From Zymoseptoria tritici IPO323 (lineage: Eukaryota > Ascomycota > Dothideomycetes > Mycosphaerellales > Mycosphaerellaceae): 64,000 bases of DNA. Position 1 is the stretch's first letter; each line of letters begins with the position of its first letter. Below, piece after piece: positions 41,748-52,172 of this stretch. Made by a program: the position numbers and the translations under genes. The stretch covers positions 1,916,055 to 1,980,054 of the forward strand of contig NC_018213.1 of NCBI RefSeq assembly GCF_000219625.1, in the 5' to 3' direction. Below the pieces are notes generated by a model, which was not told where the DNA came from, did no database searches, and saw nothing but the letters and a program-made list of their open reading frames with translations.

Positions 41748-43089
41748 ATGCGCCGGAGCGCGCTGGAACATATTTGCTTGTCCTGTCGCTCGGCACGGAC
41801 AACCAGCAGACTCAATGGCCTCACATCGCGACGATACGTCCAGATCAGCGCGACACCTTCAGAACCGCAGCAAAGTCTAGAACCCAAGACGGCGACCTCA
41901 GGTCCTACGGCGGGTGCGTACTGAGGAAGAAGGAAGAGCTCGTAGATCCAACACGGTCGCTAAAACTTGTGTCAGATGCGCGATTCGAAGTGCTCGGCAG
42001 CCCATTCTCCCTCCTCTCGGCCTCGATCTCAGCTTCGCAAGCACTCTACACACGGAAAGGAACATTGGTCGGGTTCAGTGGCCGAGCAGAAAATGTGAGA
42101 AGCAGGGCAGCCCGGAGGAATTGCGCTGGCTGACCTTACCAGGCCGTCTCTACGCTGTCGATTCTTGAACCATTTCGAAGAGCCTTGCTAGGAGTGCCGT
42201 TCCTCTACCAACGCGTAACTTCCACAACACCATACACCGCACTCATAGCCACAAAGTCCTCAATCACGTCGCTCGTGGTAGTACATCTTGACGGGCGATT
42301 AGACTGGATGGTGGCGCATCGCAATGCACTTTTGGCGTGGACTGGACACACATTGAGCCTGAAGCCTCGATGGAATATGAAGATGGTATGTGGAGGAGAC
42401 AAGGACTGTACGGACCACGACTGACATGACTTCAAGAGCCTCGCTCATTGGGGCAGCACGGCAGTGACCGGACGAGGGCTTCTTGCTCTGTCGGGTAAAG
42501 GCCTGATCCATCAAATCACCCTCAAGACAGGCGAGGAATATGTCGTTCGGCCAACGAATGTCATCGCGTACAGCATGATGCAGAACGCTCCGCAGCCATA
42601 TCGATTTAAGTCATCGACTTTCCGAATGCAAATACCGAACCCATTGACCTGGCTTCCCGACACGAGATTCTGGAGAACGATGCGGGAAAGCACTGCGTGG
42701 ACAGTCATGAGGAATGTCGTCTTCACAATTCGGACATGGACGCGGAGGACTATTTGGGGAGACCGAGTGGGTATCCGATGTTTCGAACATGATGTTCGAT
42801 CGCTGCTTACATCTCACAGTTGTTCCTGCATTTCCACGGGCCGGCAACAATCCTTGTCCAGTCCCGCGGAGCTGCTATCAGCGATGTGATGACTTCCGAG
42901 GAGGTCAATGAGTTCGCCGACAGTCCTGCCGGCTCGGCCCCTCGCGCACTTGCAATCACCTCGCCGGCTGAAGCAGGAGCATCCACTGGAATGCCGGCGT
43001 CAAAGCCGTCACCTACGACTTTGAGTTTTGCAAATGTCGGCCAAGACGGCAGGGTGGAATTTGAGAAGACGAAGGCATCCACGCAGTAG
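41748..43089 (+). CDS. AIM24: AIM24 mitochondrial inner-membrane protein
   Basis: Five exons: 41748-41913, 41976-42094, 42143-42385, 42437-42766 and 42820-43089, giving 375 residues. The N-terminus is an Arg/Ser-rich presequence ([17 protein letters not shown]). The AIM24 beta-fold (DUF124-like) follows: [56 protein letters not shown], [11 protein letters not shown] and [18 protein letters not shown]. Introns are 48-62 bp; the donor at 41914 (GTGCGT) is needed to skip an in-frame TGA. Yeast Aim24 stabilises the MICOS complex and respiratory supercomplexes. All junctions keep phase and rebuild the family sequence without gaps. Confidence 0.93.
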
Positions 43090-43209
43090 TGAGATCGGCA
43101 CGAGGCATGGCCGCCCCACCCTACGAAACACTCTTCTCATCCTAAAAAGCCACGCAAACCGGTCACCAGACCACGGCCGAGTCGCAAGACATGTACAAAC
43201 AATTCCAGA

Positions 43210-43869
43210 TCACCGAGGTGCCGCTCTCAGGTCCTTGTAGAAAAACATCTCATCAACCAACATGCCCCCGACCGGACTGACACCATAGTTGGGGATCGTT
43301 CCAGCCTCGACGTAGCCCAGCTTTGGGTAGAAATGCTCAGCACCGCTGCCAATCACGGTGTCCAACAGCTACAGAGTAAAGTTGTGTCAGCACGGCGATC
43401 AATCTCGCAACGCAGCTTCCTGAGTCTCAGCGCGACTCACCATCAACCATCTTCCCTTTTCCCTCGCAATCATTTCCAGTTTCCCCATCAATCGCCTTGC
43501 CAAACCCTGCCTCCTGAACCGTGGACTGACCAACAGCTTCTCCACCCAGCATCTATGCGGCCCAGTCTCCGACGCCGGCATCAGGAGAGTCACCACCCCG
43601 ACCAGTTCCTCAATACCCCCGGAAGTCTGCGCGAATTGAATCACGATAGCTCTCGTGCCTTTCTCGACCTCCCGGCTGAATCCGGTCCACAAGTCTTTGA
43701 GCTTCGTTGGGTGGTCCACGTCGATGATTGATGCTACTGTATGGTCGACTTTGACACATTCGCGGTGGATGTCGCATATGGCCGGAACATGGTGGGCGTG
43801 CTTGGTCGGCGAGAAGACAATCGGTTCTGTAAGAGGAGGCATTGCGGCGTCTTTAGATTCTAGGGCCAT
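43210..43869 (-). CDS. GNAT-family N-acetyltransferase
   Basis: Two exons on the minus strand, 43869-43441 and 43368-43210, giving 195 residues. The GNAT fold is visible: strand ELVGVVTLLMP, motif A VSPRFRRQGLARRLMGKLE (acetyl-CoA pyrophosphate loop R/Q-x-x-G-x-A), strand WLM joined by the 72-bp intron to LLDTVIGSGAEHFYPKLGYVE, the typical motif B. Without splicing the protein would lack motif B. The substrate is unknown; fungal relatives include small-molecule acetyltransferases, some tied to drug tolerance. It converges on AIM24, about 120 bases apart. Confidence 0.88.
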
Positions 43870-44449
43870 ATATCAAAAGGTCGACAGCCAGTCAATGAAG
43901 CTTCGGGCTCTCAACTCTCCAAATATTCCGACGCCTACGTCCAATGCTTGCTTCGTTGTTGGAGCAAGTGGAAATGTGGCTGTGTCACACAATTTCGAAG
44001 GCTGCCTAAAATGACTCCAAAAGAATTCACTCTGCTTAAGGTATCCTTTAAGAAGAATCGTTGCCGGTGGCATATACATCGCGATTAGGTAATCGGCGCT
44101 AGCGCTTCAATCGATGCCCTGAACCTGGAGCTCTCCCTTCTCCATCATTCGCGAATCCCAACCTGGAATTCCACCCGCGACCGGTCACGGCGTCCTCTTT
44201 GCCCGACACACGCTCTTTCGCACGGAGCTTCATCAATCCCCAGGCGGACTTTGCTGTCTCGTCCTTCTCCTGCATCTCTGTCTGAGCGATTGAACCGAAT
44301 TGCACGGGGGAGCTATTGCCGCCGGCGCATGCATGTGTTGAAAGCTGGCTCTGAGACAACGGTGCTTGGAGCTGTGCTACACAAAAGAGCAGGAGGAGGC
44401 TGTGTGTGCAAACGACGTACTTGGATTGGTTTGAAGCAATTCTCGAACA
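43870..44449. other. Divergent intergenic, GNAT / LSM12
   Basis: About 580 bases of head-to-head promoter sequence. No ORF of interest is seen. Confidence 0.45.
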
Positions 44450-45299
44450 ATGGCCGACACTGCGGCCAAGCGCAATAGCATTGCCGGCAAGATTGCGACA
44501 CCAAAGATTGGAGGCGGCAGCAGCCCAGCTACCTCGTCGCTGGACTCGCTGGAGGTGCTGAGCAAGGCAATTGGATGCCGGTGAGTGTACTTGACTTACG
44601 TCCAAGGCAACGCAAACGCGATGGCAGTGAAAGCGCACGATTTCTAACGACGCTATCCTTCATAGAATCAAAATCACCACCGCCGCACCGCACTCGCAGA
44701 CATACGAGGGAACTCTGTTCAACGCTTGTCCAGTGTTGCATGTGATCGCCATCAATACGCGCGCTCCTCCACCGAACCCTGCGTCCAATGCTGCCGCCCA
44801 GCCTGGCGATTACCACATCATCCCGTTTTCTCGCATTCAGAGCTCTCAAGTGATCTCCCTGGCAGGCGCGGAGGGCGTTGCACAGCCCGTCATTGGAGCA
44901 GTGGATATCAGACAGCTGCAGAAGCGCGAGGAAACTCGCGTCAACCAGCTGCGTGAGGAAGAGGAGTCTAGGGGTAAAGGAGTCAGTAAGGAGGCGCAAG
45001 CCATCTTCGACTCCTTTAGGCGAATGTAAGACTGTCAAGCACTCGACTCTCGGCACAAGATCGATCGCTGACAATGACTTCGCAGCAACGTTCCAGTCCG
45101 CTGGCACAACCAGGAGATCATCGTGCTCGAACATGTGATCGTTGTGCCTCCATACCGCCCCGAGGATTGCAAGGCTAGCAAGGACAAGCAAGAGACTTTG
45201 ATTCGCGTGCGCAAGATCCTCGAAGGCGAACGCAAAAAGTTGCAGGAGAAGGAGGCACGCGAGCGAAGCGCGGCCGTGGGACCACGCAAAGGAGGTTGA
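44450..45299 (+). CDS. LSM12: LSM12 homologue (Lsm + anticodon-binding-like domain)
   Basis: Three exons: 44450-44580, 44666-45025 and 45086-45299, giving 234 residues. A short Ser-rich N-terminus leads into an Sm-like fold beginning LEVLSKAIGCRIKITT, then YEGTLFNACPVLHVIAIN and YHIIPFSRIQSSQVISL. The LSM12 anticodon-binding-like domain follows: KREETRVNQLREEE, GVSKEAQAIFDSFRRM, PVRWHNQEIIVLEHVIVVPPY. In yeast Lsm12 binds Pbp1/ataxin-2 at ribosomes and stress granules; in mammals it is also an NAADP-binding protein. Introns of 85 and 60 bp have GTGAGT and GTAAGA donors. The tail is Lys/Glu-rich. Confidence 0.94.
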
Positions 45300-46042
45300 G
45301 GAAATATATGCTCCGACTCCCACTTACGATTCCAACAGTCCAACTGGCGCAGACCAAGGATTCTCATCACGAAGAGTATTCCCAGCGCCGAGGATGACCC
45401 GTCCAAAGCTCGTCACTTGTGTGAAGGAAGTCGAGGGACCATCTGGCGTCATCTGACAATTGTCTTGTACAATCCGAATAGCCAGACAAAGAATGATACC
45501 CGAATCAAATGATCTAAAGCACGCCCATTCCGAGCCAGGCTGCCTCGTTGCAAGGATTTGCCGCATCATACAATGGTTGCTTCGATACACTGCCTCGCAC
45601 AGCGGCAAGAGGTGCTGCACTTCTTCTCTGCTGGCTTAACGGGTCCGTACCAGCCGAGGCCTTGTCGCCGGCTGTGCTGGATGAAGTTGGGCAGGGAGAC
45701 CGTGCCCGTGCATTATCTTCATTCCCCGAAGGCGTTGAATACACAAGTCCTGCCCTCAGAGCCAGAAGTCCCGCTCGTCCCTCAAGGGTGATGCCGACAG
45801 CTCCGTGCCAATGTAAGCTCGAGGAACTGACGGAGCTTGCACAGCCAGGGCGTGTGCAGGGTCATCGTTGACTTTTTACCTCGTAAGGGCCCGAGTCAAA
45901 AGCTATATTTATCAAGTCTCCCAATCGCCACGTAACATCGAGCTGGCTTCTCTTTTGCATCAACAAACTCGAATCCGAACTTGAACGACACGCCTGCTCT
46001 TCAAGCCAATCGACGCTACCTCACAGCTCAAGACTAAACACA
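45300..46042. other. Intergenic upstream of defensin-like gene
   Basis: Contains the LSM12 3' flank and the upstream region of the small secreted gene. A 107-codon plus-strand frame at 45548-45871 has no domain or signal peptide and is not called. Confidence 0.4.
45905..45913 (+). promoter_or_regulatory. TATA-like element of the defensin-like gene
   Basis: TATATTTAT lies 130 bases before the start codon at 46043, followed by a C/A/T-rich leader without another ATG. The placement suits a strongly and conditionally expressed secreted-peptide gene. Assigned by position only. Confidence 0.4.
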
Positions 46043-46355
46043 ATGAAGCTCACTACTCTCATCGCCGCTGTCATCGGCGTGATGGCTTCGGGAGTCATCG
46101 CCGTATGATCGTTCCCTTCAACGAGTCCTTGCGCCGCCCATTGCTAACTCGCGCTCCCATATGATAGTCGAAATATTGCGATCGTTATGCCGTCAAGAAC
46201 GCATGTCTCGATCATTGCCAGGATAACAAATGGCTGACTGGCGTTTGGTGAGTATTCTATGCCCGCTTCGGATTGATCAATCAACTGTTTGCTGACGCAG
46301 AAATCTGCACAGCAAATCCGACGGGCAGTGCCACTGTGGGGTCCAGGCGGAGTAG
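46043..46355 (+). CDS. Secreted cysteine-stabilised defensin-like peptide
   Basis: Three exons, 46043-46102, 46168-46247 and 46313-46355, give a 60-residue precursor. Exon 1 is exactly a 20-residue signal peptide (MKLTTLIAAVIGVMASGVIA). The mature part of 40 residues has six cysteines spaced C-x8-C-x3-C-x9-C-x5-C-x1-C, the cysteine-stabilised alpha/beta pattern C...CxxxC...C...CxC of fungal and invertebrate defensins (plectasin is C-x10-C-x3-C-x9-C-x6-C-x1-C). Introns are 65 bp each, with donors GTATGA and GTGAGT. The last intron must skip an AG at 46300, which lies only a few bases after the branch-like GCTGAC and would create an in-frame TGA. There is no propeptide or Kex2 site. Antimicrobial or effector-like roles are inference; homology was judged only by pattern. 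Confidence 0.68.
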
Positions 46356-47046
46356 AGAGGATGCTGCTCTTGTCTGAATGCTTGAGGCGAGATGGTCGAG
46401 GAGGGAAATTGGAGTGCAGGAACGGGCAATGGGATGTCAAACACCATTCTGAGGAGCAGGTCGAGTTATCAACAAATCAAGCTCGCGATCGCATGCTACT
46501 GTCCAGACGTCAAATGCTCCTGGTATTCAGTCTTGTGCCCACCGCGATTCCCGTCAGCGTGCGAAAATTGTCAGTCCTCAGCCACGTATTGTTTGATCAC
46601 GCCCAATCTCAAGAACGAGCTACAAATCTTCATCAGTGTGAAAGCTTCTCTGATATTTTTCAATGAGAAGCCATCCGAATTCGTTCCATTCGAAGTCTGG
46701 CATGCTGAGCCCATCCGCACGCTCGTGGTATTGAAGGTAGCCTTGAGTCATAGGCTACCTTCCACCGATTCCATGCATCAACGGTGGTCGCATTCTGGTC
46801 CAGTGTGAACAAGCTCGAGAAGTTTCCAGCAAAGAGAGATGGTAGTTCGACAGCAATCACATGTGACACCAAAGGAAGTGAATGAAATCGAGCAAACGCA
46901 AGCAACAGGCGCATTTGCTAGCGCGGACACAGCTGCCTCAAGATCCCGCCTACCGACCCCACCAAACATCATCACATCCACGAAGCACCTCACCCCATCA
47001 GCAATACACCAACCACACGGAAGTCTCCATCGACAACACCGCAACC
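46356..47046. other. Intergenic, defensin-like gene to NEDD8
   Basis: About 690 bases. Short open frames only; the right end is A/C-rich leader typical of a 5' UTR. Confidence 0.45.
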
Positions 47047-47420
47047 ATGCAGATCAAGTCCGCCTTCCCATCCTCATCCCTCAGCCCATTATCAAGCTAA
47101 CACACGACGAATCAGAGTCCGCACCCTCACCGGCAAAGAAATCGAGCTGGACATCGAGCCCGACTACAAAGTGCAAAAGATCAAGGAGCGCGTCGAGGAG
47201 AAGGAAGGGATTCCACCGGTTCAGCAGCGGTTGATTTATGGTGGGAAGCAGATGTAAGATCACACACCATCAAGCACATCCAACTGCAGTGAGTGCGGGA
47301 CAGTGAGGACGTAGCTGACGCTTTTGATACAGGAACGACGAGAAGACAGCTGCGGAGTACCAACTCGAAGGCGGCGCGACGTTGCATCTGGTGCTTGCGT
47401 TGAGAGGTGGAGTGGCTTGA
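47047..47420 (+). CDS. RUB1: NEDD8/RUB1 ubiquitin-like modifier
   Basis: Three exons, 47047-47057, 47116-47253 and 47333-47420, giving a 78-residue precursor. The protein reads [20 protein letters not shown], then [19 protein letters not shown], and ends in LALRGGVA, so two residues are removed after the Gly-Gly. Ala at the place of ubiquitin Arg72 (LALRGG against LRLRGG) marks it as NEDD8, which is matched by its own E1 and attached to cullins. Intron 1 (58 bp) begins GTCCGC, a non-consensus donor, but has a textbook branch GCTAAC and ATCAG acceptor. No other GT fits. Intron 2 has GTAAGA. Confidence 0.93.
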
Positions 47421-47841
47421 GCAAAGAAGAACATGGATCAAGAAGAGCGAGGTGGGAGGGTGGAGGCGAGGCGGATGAGAAAAGATACCAAGGCAGTATG
47501 GCGGAGAGACAGCTCGGCGTTGTCATGGGCGTTGTCGCTTCTGGCGATGGAAGCGTGAGCACATTAGAAGATGATGGCTGACGAAGGGGTGAGGGTTCTT
47601 CGTGAGCGGACGGAGGAGCGTACATGGACGTGGGAGACATAACCCAACACCGCGCGAGGCTGATGTCGTTCGGTCAGATCACGAGCATAGCAAGCATAAA
47701 TGAATGATTGAGCATCAACTGGTCTTTGAAGTGCTGATTTTCTCCCATGGTAGCACACTGTTCAGTTCTGGTTCATACAGACAAACCCAGCAGCGCGTCC
47801 AATAACGCCGCCCATCAACGCCGGATCATCATTCATAACCC
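47421..47841. other. Convergent intergenic, NEDD8 / MCM4
   Basis: 3' flanks of two convergent genes. No additional feature is seen. Confidence 0.45.
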
Positions 47842-50800
47842 TCAGGCAACGCCCGTCAACCTTCGAATACTCCTCCTCGGTCCCTCACCCACAACCTGCA
47901 CCTTGCCCTCTTGCTCCAACGCGCGAATCGCCTCCGCAAACTCCTGCCCCTCAACAGGCACAGAACTCTGCTCACTCAACTGCCTCACCACATCACCATA
48001 CCTCACACTCCCATTACCGCTTCTCAACATCTCGTCCAACACACCCAACACACCAATCTGCAAGTCCGCCTTCCTCTTCCTCTCACTCGCGCTCGATCCC
48101 TCCGTCAGCAGACCCATGTCGATCAGACCAGTTCTTGCATCAGTAGCAGCCTGCTGCAGCGCGGACTGGATGAGTCGAACAGCTTCGTTGACATCCGACT
48201 CCTCGACCGTGAGGGACAGACGCATTTTCGCGTGGGCTTCGGAGAGACGGATCATGCTTTCGAGTTGACGGGTTGTGGCAGTGATGCGGCGTTCCGAGGA
48301 GCGGATGTCCTCGCCGAGTTTGCGCATGGCGACGTAGGCTTTTACGAGGGCATCGGCAGCGGGCTGGGTGATGGTGGGGTGGATGTTGGCGCGGGCATAT
48401 GAGATGTAGGAGGTCAGGAATTCGATGGGCTGGGAGGGGAAGTTAGTATAAACGAAGATTGGTCGGTGCAAGAAATACTCACGAGTATTTCCGCAGTGCT
48501 TGCATTCTCTGGCGTGTCTTCTAGGTACATGCCCACCAAATGTCTCGCAAGCTTGCGATCGGCGGACTCGTCGATGCGGTCGAGAACAAGGTAGACCAAA
48601 TCGAATCTGGAGAGAAGGGTAGGTGGGAGATCGATATTCTGAGGGACTGGCAAATTCGGGTTGTACTTGCTTCCAATGGGGTTGGCGGAGGCGAGGATCG
48701 ACGTGCGAGCGTTAAGAGTCGTGATGATGCCAGCTTTGGCAATGGAGACAGTCTGTTGCTCCATGACTTCGTGCAGAACGGAGCGCGTAGAGTCCGACAT
48801 CTTGTCGAACTCGTCGATGCAGCACACACCGCCGTCACTCAACACCAGAGCACCAGACTCGAGGACCAAGCTGCGTGTCTCTGGATCGCGAGTGACATAC
48901 GCGGTGAGACCGACAGCAGAAGATCCCTTGCCGGAAGTGTACACTCCCCGAGGTGCGATCTTGTGAATGTACTCCAGCATCTTGGACTTCGAAGTAGAGG
49001 GATCACCACATAGCAGGACATTAATGTCTCCACGGTACTTTGGTGAACCACCCTTCTCGAAGCTCTTGTTGGTGCCGCCGAAGAGCTGAAGAAGAATGCC
49101 CTTCTTAACATCCTCCATTTCGTAGATCGACGGAGCCATCGACCTTGAAAGCAGATCGTAGACGTCCGGACGGGCGGCGATCTCTCTGATCTTGGCCTCT
49201 TCCTCCTCGCTGACCTTACGAGTCTCCTGGAGATCACCAGCGGCCTGCTGAGCAAGCTCTTCTTCAATGGTAGTCGGATCGATACCCATACGCTTTGCAT
49301 CCACCTTCTGCACGTGAACGCAGTCGACGTATGTCTTGAAGATGTTCTTGACGGATCGCTGGCGTGGATTGACACGAACTTGAGTGCACTTGAAAATACC
49401 AGTGATCTCAACACGATCACCAGCTTTGCAAGTATCGACAAGCTCGTCGTATGCGCAAATGCTGACGGAGTGTGGCGTCTGACCATCTGGCACGGAGTCT
49501 GGTGTCTCTTGCAGCTTGATGATCTGTTTGTCGGTGAAGCCGGATCGGTTGTGCACAATCTGCATGCTATTGCTGGCACTGCACACCTCACGCGGACAGC
49601 GAGTTGGCTCGGCGATCTTGCCGCGGTCAATATCGACCTTGACGGTATGATGGCAGACGGAGCATCGGAAAAAGGCATCCTTCATGTCTGGAATGATTGG
49701 CGTGGTGCGAATGACAAGGCCCTTGACGGACACGAGCTGGTCCATGTCGCCAGGGTTGAGTTCGCGCAGATTGGTGCTCTTCTCGAGACCGAATGGTCGA
49801 ACACGGTAAGTGTTTTGGTTGATCTCGGCCAGCAATTCCGTGTCGTCAGTCTCAGGTGCAGGTGCGGCCGCGGCAGGTTGCTGGTCCATGTTGTCCACAT
49901 CCGAGCTGGGCATAGGAGGCATGGAGCTAGAGTCGCGAGCGCGGTTTGGCTGAGCCTGTTGCGATTGTGTGGAGCGTTTGTCGCTGATTCTCTTCTCCAC
50001 AATCTCGAGAAGTGCATCTTTGACAGCCGAATCCAGCACTGGGATGATCTCACTTGGGAACGATTGAAGCTGATGCCACAGCTTCCTCGTCCCTGGGTAT
50101 GCCCTCATATTTCTGCAGTCCAAGTAGAAGCACTTCGAGTTCAGAGCAAGCATGGTCTCCAGCATTCTTAAGTTCTCTTTCTCAAGACCTGGGTCGCCAG
50201 GAGTAAGTGTCTCGCCCTCCAAGATCTCTCCATCAGCAATCATGCGGTACTTTTTCTGGAAGTTGAACAAAAAGTCCTTGGTCGCGGCGAATGAATCATT
50301 AATAGAAACGTCGGTTCCCCAGATATATCTTGTCGAGCGTCCTCCCAGTTCAGCTGCATCCGAAGTGTTGGGGTTCAGGTTGGAGAATGTGTTGGCATCG
50401 GAGATGTCTCCAGCGACTGGCACGCCGTTCTCGTCGACGAATAGCTGTCTCCGTCGTCCGCTGCCCTCGAGCAGATCTGAGTGTACATCGTGTCTCCTGT
50501 CTCTAGCGCTTCCAGCTGGTGCACCTGATCGACCGGAACGGACAAACAGGCCGGTCGAACTTGTGCCTTCATGGCGTTCGCGGTTGGCGGCGGGATCTGC
50601 AGCATCGGAGCTCGAGGCGTAGTGGACCGGGGAGGAGTCTAGAAAGTGATATCAGTAAAGTGGCAGAGTTATCTCCTCCCGAACGTTGTGGCTCACCTCC
50701 AACACCTGGTGCAGCCCTCGGCGTTCTTCCACCCTCACTGCTGCCCATCTGGACGTCATTTCTCTGGCGTAGAGGCGAGCTCCCATGGACACTGCCATTA

Positions 50801-51144
50801 GCCGGCACACCCAAATTCTGGCTCTGGCTCTGGCTCTGACTTCCCGCAGGGCTGGACTGGAAGAATAACGGCGAGCTGGCTGGCGGCTGCTGGCTTTGGC
50901 TATCGGTCTGTTGCGATGCACGCGGTGTGCCTCGCACAGATGCTCGTTGTGAGCGCTGCGATCCACGCGGTGTTCCGTTTGCACTGGCGTTGGCTTCGCT
51001 CAGCAATTGTGAGTTCGCGTCGTCGGCTTCAGCAGGATCGCTGGATGGCGGGGCTCGCTGAGAAGCGCTGTTCCGTTGGTTGCGACCATTGGGGGTGTTG
51101 TTCGCTGATGACCGCGTCGAGCGTCGACTCGTTGGCGACGACAT
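47842..51144 (-). CDS. MCM4: MCM4 subunit of the replicative helicase
   Basis: Three exons on the minus strand, 51144-50697, 50638-48483 and 48429-47842, giving 1063 residues. The first 250 residues are the Ser/Gln/Pro-rich N-terminal tail typical of Mcm4, the target of DDK and CDK. The zinc finger starts near 475 (CSVCHH, later CPREVC). The AAA+ core has Walker A GDPSTSKSK at about 692, Walker B CCIDEFDKM at about 753 and the arginine finger LLSRFDLVYL at about 827. A C-terminal winged helix closes the protein (DLQIGVLGVLDEMLRSG). Introns are 58 and 53 bp; the second has the perfect branch TACTAAC. MCM4 is part of the Mcm2-7 ring loaded at origins and activated as CMG helicase. Confidence 0.96.
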
Positions 51145-51405
51145 TATTGCAGTGTGTGTGATGTTGGTGTCGGTGGTTGAAAGAGTTCAGAAAACGAGGG
51201 GCACGACCGAATTGATTGACGCGAGCGCGACTTTGGATTTTCGCCTCCGCAGCCAATCAAAGCGCGGCAATCTCAAAGTGCTAAAGTGCACGCATTAGAC
51301 GCCAACTGGAATACCGGCAAGGCAGCCGAAACACTTTCGACGAGAACATCACCCGGACTTCAATCATCATCGTTGTCGCTCGAACAAGAAGACGTTACAG
51401 TGACG
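51145..51405. promoter_or_regulatory. Shared promoter region, MCM4 / TBCA
   Basis: 261 bases between divergent start codons. The motif GACGCGAGCGCGAC lies near 51218 and resembles a degenerate MluI cell-cycle box/E2F-type site, which would suit a G1/S gene such as MCM4. This is inference from one motif. Confidence 0.35.
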
Positions 51406-52030
51406 ATGCCAGCACCATCTCAGCTCTCGATTGCGACCTCCGCGCTCAATCGCCTCGTCAAGGAAAAAGCTTCATACCACAAGGAATTCGAGCAGCAGCA
51501 AGCGACAATTGCCAAGCTCGAGGCTGAGCAGAGCACAAGCGAAGACGAGAATGCCGAATATACGTTGAGACAGGAGGTATGTCATGATCATTCATTTGTT
51601 TGGTGTTTGCGGTCATGTTGGACGATTATTTGTCCGTGACCTGCGCTGCGCGGTCATCTATGTTCATTTCATCGTTTCGATGGTGCTGTCACAAGCCAGT
51701 TCCCTGAGTGCTGGCTGCTTTCCCTTATTCTTTCTGCCATCTTCCAAGTCTTCCGCTGACCGTCCCTCTCTTTCGTCTAGCGCAAAGCACTGGAAGAGAC
51801 CAAGGCCATGTTCCCTCAGCTCAAAACCAAAATCGAGGACACGAAAGCAAAACTCGAATCTCAGCTTGTGAGTTTCCTCGTGCATACTCAAGCAATGCAA
51901 TCTTTTTGTACAGCGTGATTTGTTGACTCCTAACCTGTAGGCAAACTCTGACCAGAGCGCACCAGAGGACGTAGCCAAAGCGCGCGAGGCGGTGGCAGCA
52001 GCGGAGGCAGCGATCAAGGACTCGTCTTGA
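51406..52030 (+). CDS. RBL2: Tubulin-folding cofactor A
   Basis: Three exons, 51406-51576, 51781-51867 and 51941-52030, giving 115 residues. The protein is an all-helical hairpin: LSIATSALNRLVKEKASYHKE, KLEAEQSTSEDENAEYTLRQE, then RKALEETKAMFPQLKTKIEDT and a final helix. This is the whole TBCA/Rbl2 family pattern, including the conserved E-x-x-x-M-x-P-x-L. Cofactor A binds beta-tubulin after it leaves the chaperonin and buffers free beta-tubulin. All introns are in phase 0. The first intron is 204 bp, unusually long for this window. Confidence 0.93.
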
Positions 52031-52172
52031 TGGTGAAGCAAAATGGTAGTCGATTCGCTTCGAGAGAGAGGATGGGCGTTGTTGGCATGCTCGGTGGATG
52101 GAGGGCGTGATCGGTCGTAACAGAGGCGGAGTAGGGTAGCTCGGAAGGGGTGCAAGCTTTCAACTTCATGCC

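Noticed and set aside
49314..50171. A 285-codon plus-strand frame inside MCM4
   Set aside because: Antisense to the MCM4 zinc-finger and N-terminal region; no family resemblance.
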